Source of the DNA: Acidobacteriota bacterium | GTDB taxonomy: Bacteria > Acidobacteriota > Terriglobia > Bryobacterales > Bryobacteraceae | NCBI GenBank assembly: GCA_023436715.1 | Contig: JAEZIJ010000123.1 | Location: forward strand, 1 to 53,658 | Direction: 5' to 3' | Length of the DNA: 53,658 nt | Shown: piece after piece, positions 49,490 through 53,658 of the stretch | Position numbering within the stretch: position 1 is the stretch's first letter | How the letters are laid out: each line of letters begins with the position of its first letter | Program-made: the position numbers and the translations under genes | The notes under the pieces: model-generated | The model's input: the letters and a program-made list of their open reading frames with translations, nothing else | What the model was told of the DNA's origin: nothing | The model's database searches: none

Positions 49490-50509
49490 ATGATTGGTCC
49501 CGGGATGCTGGTCCTGGTAACCGGAGGTGCTGGATTCACCGGCGCCGCTCTGTGCTCACGCCTGCTTCGACGAGGCGAGCAGGTCATCATCTACGACAAC
49601 TTCGAGCAGCCGGCAGCCGGGCACAACGCGAACTGGCTCGCGGAACGCTACGGCCGCAGCGTCACCGTAGTGCGAGGCGACGTCCGCTCGGCCGGTCCGC
49701 TTACGGAGGTTGTCCAGGAAGCGGGTATTGTTTTCCACCTGGCCGCGAAATCGGGCGCGGCCGAGCCCGAAGATCATTTCGAGGTAAACGCGCGGGGCAC
49801 CCTGAATCTGCTGGAGGCGGCGCGCACCTCGCGACGGCCGCCGATCGTCTGCTACAGCTCGACCTCCCGCGTCTACGGCTCGCCGCAAGGCTTGCGGCCT
49901 TCCGGGGTAGCGGAAAGCGATCCCCTGGATTTGCGTACGCACTTCGGCTGCTCCAAGGGAGCGGGCGACCAGTATGCGGCCGATTACGCGCGCACCTACG
50001 GGCTGCGGACGATCGTCTTCCGCCAGTCCTGTATCTACGGCCCAGGGCAGTCCGGCGCCGAAGAGCAGGGCTGGGTGGCGCGCTGCGCCATTCGGGCTGT
50101 CGCAGGGCTGCCTATTACGATTCACGGCGACGGCCGACAGGTTCGCGATGTCCTCTATGTCGATGATCTTGTCGCCGCATACGAAGCGGCACTCAGCGCG
50201 CTCGCAAGTACGGCCGGCCAGGTATACAACATCGCCGGCGGGCCTCGAAACACGCTTTCACCCATGCGGCTCATCGCCTTGCTGGAGCCCCATCTTGGCA
50301 GGCGGCCGGACGTCCGATTCGAGCCCGCGCAGGCCGATTGTCCCGATTTCTTCGTCGCGGACATCGAGAAAGCGCGGCGGGAACTAGGGTGGGAACCGCG
50401 CGTGCACCCGGAGGAAGGCGTAAGGCGACTCGTTCAATGGCTGAAAACAAACCGGGAGTTAACGACCGCGGCGGCCGCGGCGGCCGCCGGAGCGGAGGAC
50501 CTATGGTAA
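49490..50509 (+). CDS. NAD-dependent epimerase/dehydratase, CDP-paratose 2-epimerase-like
   Basis: A 339-residue short-chain dehydrogenase-type enzyme: NAD loop TGGAGFTG, VFHLAAKSGAAEP, SSTSRVYG and QSCIYGPGQSGAEEQGWVA, all close to CDP-tyvelose/CDP-paratose 2-epimerases. The catalytic YxxxK motif is FGCSK here: Phe152 stands where Tyr is expected. This may stop normal catalysis or mean another residue does the work. ATG 49490 or 49505 may start it. The last 15 residues are alanine-rich and overlap the next gene by 7 bases. It likely makes a sugar nucleotide for the glycosyltransferases. Confidence 0.85.
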   Translation: MIGPGMLVLVTGGAGFTGAALCSRLLRRGEQVIIYDNFEQPAAGHNANWLAERYGRSVTVVRGDVRSAGPLTEVVQEAGIVFHLAAKSGAAEPEDHFEVNARGTLNLLEAARTSRRPPIVCYSSTSRVYGSPQGLRPSGVAESDPLDLRTHFGCSKGAGDQYAADYARTYGLRTIVFRQSCIYGPGQSGAEEQGWVARCAIRAVAGLPITIHGDGRQVRDVLYVDDLVAAYEAALSALASTAGQVYNIAGGPRNTLSPMRLIALLEPHLGRRPDVRFEPAQADCPDFFVADIEKARRELGWEPRVHPEEGVRRLVQWLKTNRELTTAAAAAAAGAEDLW

Positions 50510-52092
50510 GTGCCGCGCATCCCGCTCCGGTTCGCGTGAGCACGGCCCAACAGAGCCGGGTGGCGCGCGCTGCGCCGTTTCTGCTCGGCCTCATTTTTGC
50601 GCTCGCGGCCCTGCGTTCTCTGCCCGGCGGCAACATCATAGACCCCGATGCCGCGCGCCACGCCATGAACGGCGCCATGGTGCGCGACCTCGTGGCCAGC
50701 GGGCAGATCATGCATCCGGTCGCATTCGGGAAGCGGTACTACAGCCATTACCCTGCCCTCTCGATCCCGTACCATCCCCCGTTGTTTCCGGCAATCGAAT
50801 CGGTGTTTTACGCCATCGGGGGCGTGCATCTCACGGTAGCAAGGCTGGCGGTCGCGTTGGCCGTTGGAATCAGCGCCGTGCTGCTCTATGGCCTGATCGT
50901 AGCCCACTACAATTCACGCGCGCTGGCATTCTTTTCAACGTTCGCATTTCTATCGTGGCACTGGCCTCAATGGGTGGCGAATGACGTGATGCTCGAGTTC
51001 CCCGCCCTCGCCCTCCTCCTGGCATCTCTCTACTTCATACGCTCGCCCGTCGATGGACCGCACCTGTATATTTTTGCCGTGATCGCGGGTGCGGCAGTGT
51101 GGACGAAACAGAACACTCTGTTCCTTGGCCTCGTGCCGTTTGCCTGCGTGTTCCTTCATCGCGACTGGCAGGTGCTTCGCCGGAAGACGATCTGGCTCGC
51201 TTCGGCCGTGTTCGGCGCGGCCGTGGCGGCGTTCACGGGTGTCGTCGCGATGTTTGGCTGGACCGGCCTGGCCCAGGCGAGCAGCGGCCGCAGCATTTCC
51301 AGCATCCTGATGCACAACCCGGCCTACTACGCGAAATCGCTGTCGCAGGACGCGGGCATTGTGGGAACGGCGCTGATCTTCATCGCCGTGATTGCCGCCA
51401 CGATTCAAGCCCTGCGCGGACACCGTGAGGATGTGCTCTTCCTCGCATGGATGTACTCCGGCGCGGCGTTCCTGCTCTCGCTGGGCATGCTCGACCAGCG
51501 ATATCTCATCTTCGCCGCTCCTCCACTGGTCGTGATCTCATTCCGGTCGCTCCAGCGGTTGTGCGAACGGTTCGCGGGTCCGCTCGTGGCGTGGATCGCC
51601 GTGGCGGCTGTGACAGCGGTATTCTCGTTCGTGCAATTCGGCAAGCCGCTACCGTTCCTGAAAGGACCCGCGGAGGCGGCTGGGTTTGTACTCGCAAACG
51701 GGCCCGCGCGCATCGTGTATTGCGGCGGCACGGGCGGGCAGTTTACCTTCGCGGTACGCGAGCGCGATCCCCGCCAGCAGTCGGCGGTCATTCGCGGAGA
51801 CCGATTGCCTCACGGCATGTTCGACGCGGCGGCGTTTGAGAACTTCGCGCACAGGTACGGCGTTCGCTATGTCGTGCTGGAGCGCACGTACAGACAGCGA
51901 GACTGGTACCGGCTGTCCGCACATCCGGCTCCGTCGATGGTTCTGGACCGGGTCATCCCGCTACAGGCCTCGGATCCGATATGGCGGGGCAGCCTCGAAG
52001 TCTACAGGTTCACCGACCCGTCGCCGCGGCCGGACGACACGATCGAGCTTCACCTCAGCAAAGTCAAAGGCGAATGGGAGGGAACGTTCTGA
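50503..52092 (+). CDS. Membrane glycosyltransferase, GT39/PMT-like
   Basis: A 529-residue protein with 9 to 10 membrane spans. The first outer loop IIDPDAARHAMNGAMVRDLV and the following HYPALSIPYHPPLFPAIESV have the acidic D-x-D/E pattern of GT-C transferases (ArnT/PMT type), which use lipid-phosphate sugars. A soluble C-terminal domain (about 400-529) faces outside. It probably glycosylates a lipid or protein in the periplasm. The ATG 50503 overlaps the epimerase end; a GT4 gene starts 22 bases after its stop. Confidence 0.82.
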   Translation: MVSAAHPAPVRVSTAQQSRVARAAPFLLGLIFALAALRSLPGGNIIDPDAARHAMNGAMVRDLVASGQIMHPVAFGKRYYSHYPALSIPYHPPLFPAIESVFYAIGGVHLTVARLAVALAVGISAVLLYGLIVAHYNSRALAFFSTFAFLSWHWPQWVANDVMLEFPALALLLASLYFIRSPVDGPHLYIFAVIAGAAVWTKQNTLFLGLVPFACVFLHRDWQVLRRKTIWLASAVFGAAVAAFTGVVAMFGWTGLAQASSGRSISSILMHNPAYYAKSLSQDAGIVGTALIFIAVIAATIQALRGHREDVLFLAWMYSGAAFLLSLGMLDQRYLIFAAPPLVVISFRSLQRLCERFAGPLVAWIAVAAVTAVFSFVQFGKPLPFLKGPAEAAGFVLANGPARIVYCGGTGGQFTFAVRERDPRQQSAVIRGDRLPHGMFDAAAFENFAHRYGVRYVVLERTYRQRDWYRLSAHPAPSMVLDRVIPLQASDPIWRGSLEVYRFTDPSPRPDDTIELHLSKVKGEWEGTF

Positions 52093-52114
52093 TGGCGCGA
52101 GTGGGAGGCGCCGC

Positions 52115-53374
52115 GTGCGCCCGCTGAGATTCCTGTTCCTCACGACCTTCTATCCCCCGTACAGCTTCGGCGGGGACGCGATCTACACCTACCGGCTGGC
52201 ACACGCTCTCGGCGACGAAGGCCACCTCGTAGATGTCGCCCACTGCGTCGACTCCTACTACATGCTGCACGCCGGACCGCCGGAGATCGAATTCGCCGAG
52301 CATCCGAACGTAACCCGGCACGAGTTCCGCAGCGGCCGGGGGGCGCTCTCGCCGATGCTTACGCATCAGACCGGGTATCCGCTACTCAAGCGGAAACTGT
52401 TGCGTGAACTGATGCGGAACCGCTATGACGTGGTGCATTACCACAACATGTCGCTCATCGGACTGGCGGCCCTGAGGCTGCAACCGCGGGGCGGCGCGGC
52501 GATCAAACTCTACACGACCCACGAGTACTGGCTGATATGCCCGATGCACATGCTCTGGAAGTACGGCAGGCGTCCTTGTGAGAAGCCGGCGTGTATCCGG
52601 TGCTCGGTAATGGGTAAGCGGCCCGTGCAGCCCTGGAGGTACACCGGCCTGCTCTCGCGCGCCGCCAGGGAGGTGGATCAGTTTCTCGCTCCGAGCCGCT
52701 TCGCTGCGCGCATGCACGCTGAGCGGGGATTTCAGCGCCGCATCGATCACCTTCCGGTCTTCACCGAACGCGCCGACGCCGACTGGAAGAGGCCCGCGCC
52801 GCGTCCGCACGAGCGGCCCTATTTTCTCTTCGCCGGCCGCCTGGAACGTGTGAAAGGCGTGCATACGCTGATCGAGACATGGCGATGCATGCCGGGCTAC
52901 GATCTGCTGATCGCCGGAACGGGCAGTTATGAGCCGCAGTTGCGCGCGGCCGCGGCGGGCAACCCGCGCGTGCATTTCCTGGGGCCGAAGTCGCAGCGTG
53001 AACTCGGACCTCTCTATCACCACGCGCTCGCCTGCCTTGCGCCGTCGCTGGGGTTCGAGACCTTCGGACTGGTGAGCCTCGAGGCGTTTGCCCGCAAGAC
53101 CCCGGTGATTGCACGCGATCTCGGCCCGCTTCCGGAGGTGGTCGAAGATAGCGGCGGCGGCTCTGTGTACAGTGCCGACGAGGAACTGCTCGTCCTGATG
53201 GAGCGGATCGCAGCCTCGCCGCGCCTTCGTCAGGAATTGGGCGAGGAGGGCTACAACTCGTTTCAGCGTTGGTGGACGAAAGAAGCCCACCTCGAACGCT
53301 ACTTCGATTTCCTGCGGAGGAACGCCATGGACAAATTCGGGCACGTGCCGTGGGAAAGAGCGACTGCGGCCTGA
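52115..53374 (+). CDS. Glycosyltransferase family 4-like protein
   Basis: A 419-residue GT-B enzyme: RPLRFLFLTTFYPPYSFGGD at the start with the first Rossmann fold, and the second half FLFAGRLERVKGVHTLIETW, the E-x7-E like segment SLGFETFGLVSLEAFARKTP and a long cysteine-rich loop (WKYGRRPCEKPACIRCSVMG) after CPMHMLW that could bind metal. It should transfer a sugar from a nucleotide donor in the cytoplasm. GTG 52115 has GGGAGG 6 bases before it. It is the last gene of the sugar group. Confidence 0.88.
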   Translation: MRPLRFLFLTTFYPPYSFGGDAIYTYRLAHALGDEGHLVDVAHCVDSYYMLHAGPPEIEFAEHPNVTRHEFRSGRGALSPMLTHQTGYPLLKRKLLRELMRNRYDVVHYHNMSLIGLAALRLQPRGGAAIKLYTTHEYWLICPMHMLWKYGRRPCEKPACIRCSVMGKRPVQPWRYTGLLSRAAREVDQFLAPSRFAARMHAERGFQRRIDHLPVFTERADADWKRPAPRPHERPYFLFAGRLERVKGVHTLIETWRCMPGYDLLIAGTGSYEPQLRAAAAGNPRVHFLGPKSQRELGPLYHHALACLAPSLGFETFGLVSLEAFARKTPVIARDLGPLPEVVEDSGGGSVYSADEELLVLMERIAASPRLRQELGEEGYNSFQRWWTKEAHLERYFDFLRRNAMDKFGHVPWERATAA

Positions 53375-53402
53375 ATGGCGCGTGAGGTCAGCCCTTCGTC
53401 CC

Positions 53403-53492
53403 AGTGGGGCAGGGCCTCGCCCTGCGGCGGGCTCCCCGCCGGCGTGCGGGGCCGGCCTGCGTGGCCGGCGCAGCCCGAGGGGCTGCCCCACT
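53403..53492. repeat. REP-like element with inverted ends and inner hairpins
   Basis: AGTGGGGCAG (53403-53412) and CTGCCCCACT (53483-53492) are perfect inverted ends. Between them are three hairpins: GCAGGGC/GCCCTGC, GGCGGG/CCCGCC and GCCGGCC/GGCCGGC. The ends are identical, over 9 bases, to those of the element at 25721-25779. Confidence 0.65.
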
Positions 53493-53602
53493 CCCAATCA
53501 GAAGCATTCCCGCGGTCTCGACCGATTTTCAAGGGATTCCCCATGGCCCTGCGGACCGCGGACAGCGATGAAAGCCGGTGCGTCGTTGCCGCGGCCGGGA
53601 GC

Positions 53603-53658
53603 GGGCCGGGCATGCCCGGCCCCTACAGAGGTTTTGTAGGGGCGACGCATGCGTCGCC
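53603..53658. repeat. Chain of three palindromes at the window end
   Basis: GGGCCGGGCATGCCCGGCCC (53603-53622) is a perfect 20-base palindrome. It is followed by CTACA/TGTAG around a 7-base loop (53623-53639) and by GGCGACGCATGCGTCGCC (53641-53658), a perfect 18-base palindrome cut by the window end. Bases 53493-53602 show no gene. It is probably a dispersed repeat. Confidence 0.6.

Noticed and set aside
53403..53658. CRISPR array
   Set aside because: The repeats are palindromes of differing length with no regular spacers.

Overview
The window (about 53.7 kb, high G+C) looks like chromosomal DNA of a Gram-negative soil-type bacterium, most likely an Acidobacteriota member of the Solibacter/Bryobacter kind. 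This is inferred from gene content: BamA and Skp/OmpH show an outer membrane, and DUF1844, DUF4914, DUF1080, BlaI/M56 pairs, PadR-linked ABC loci and many multiheme cytochromes are typical of that group. No ribosomal RNA is present, so the placement is an inference.

Layout. 1-1400 is a decayed edge: the start of an IS630-type transposase, a zinc-ribbon fragment, an excisionase-like fragment and a TlpA-type redoxin broken by frameshifts. 1623-5218 is an operon of BlaI repressor, M56 metallopeptidase and a TPR-thioredoxin protein, with a clear promoter and a palindromic operator. 5277-6015 holds tRNA-Glu(CUC) and a second copy of its 3' end, bracketing a truncated ECF sigma gene. 6076-8326 is a membrane iron-sulfur trio. 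8333-15820 holds metH, ada, two hypothetical genes, a FabF-type ketosynthase and a membrane protein. 15941-20887 has bamA, skp/ompH and a membrane-anchored JAMM metalloprotease. 21067-25686 carries DUF1080, Rrf2, LprI-like, methyltransferase, yraN, galT and a small conserved protein. 25787-28156 is a hybrid histidine kinase.

28219-33080 is a tightly overlapping minus-strand operon (mazG, GNAT, N-succinylamino acid racemase/OSBS, EamA exporter, MFS exporter) that resembles the known succinyl-dependent D-to-L amino acid conversion route. 33106-37134 has DUF4914, DUF1844, an MBL hydrolase and ribF. 37188-40827 is a PadR-controlled ABC exporter operon whose promoter predicts a leaderless mRNA. 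After a TPR gene, 42005-49454 is the most interesting part: a minus-strand run of a small c-type cytochrome, a degenerate receiver domain, a duplicated cysteine-motif protein, a small membrane protein, a nine-heme cytochrome c fused to a cytochrome b domain, a six-heme NapC-like cytochrome and a tandem universal stress protein. It lies opposite a sigma-54 activator gene, with a matching -24/-12 promoter in between. This resembles the inner-membrane quinol-oxidising modules (CbcL, CbcBA/BccR) used for extracellular electron transfer in Geobacter. 49490-53374 is a sugar epimerase plus glycosyltransferase group, and the window ends in palindromic repeats of a family also seen near 19.6 and 25.7 kb.
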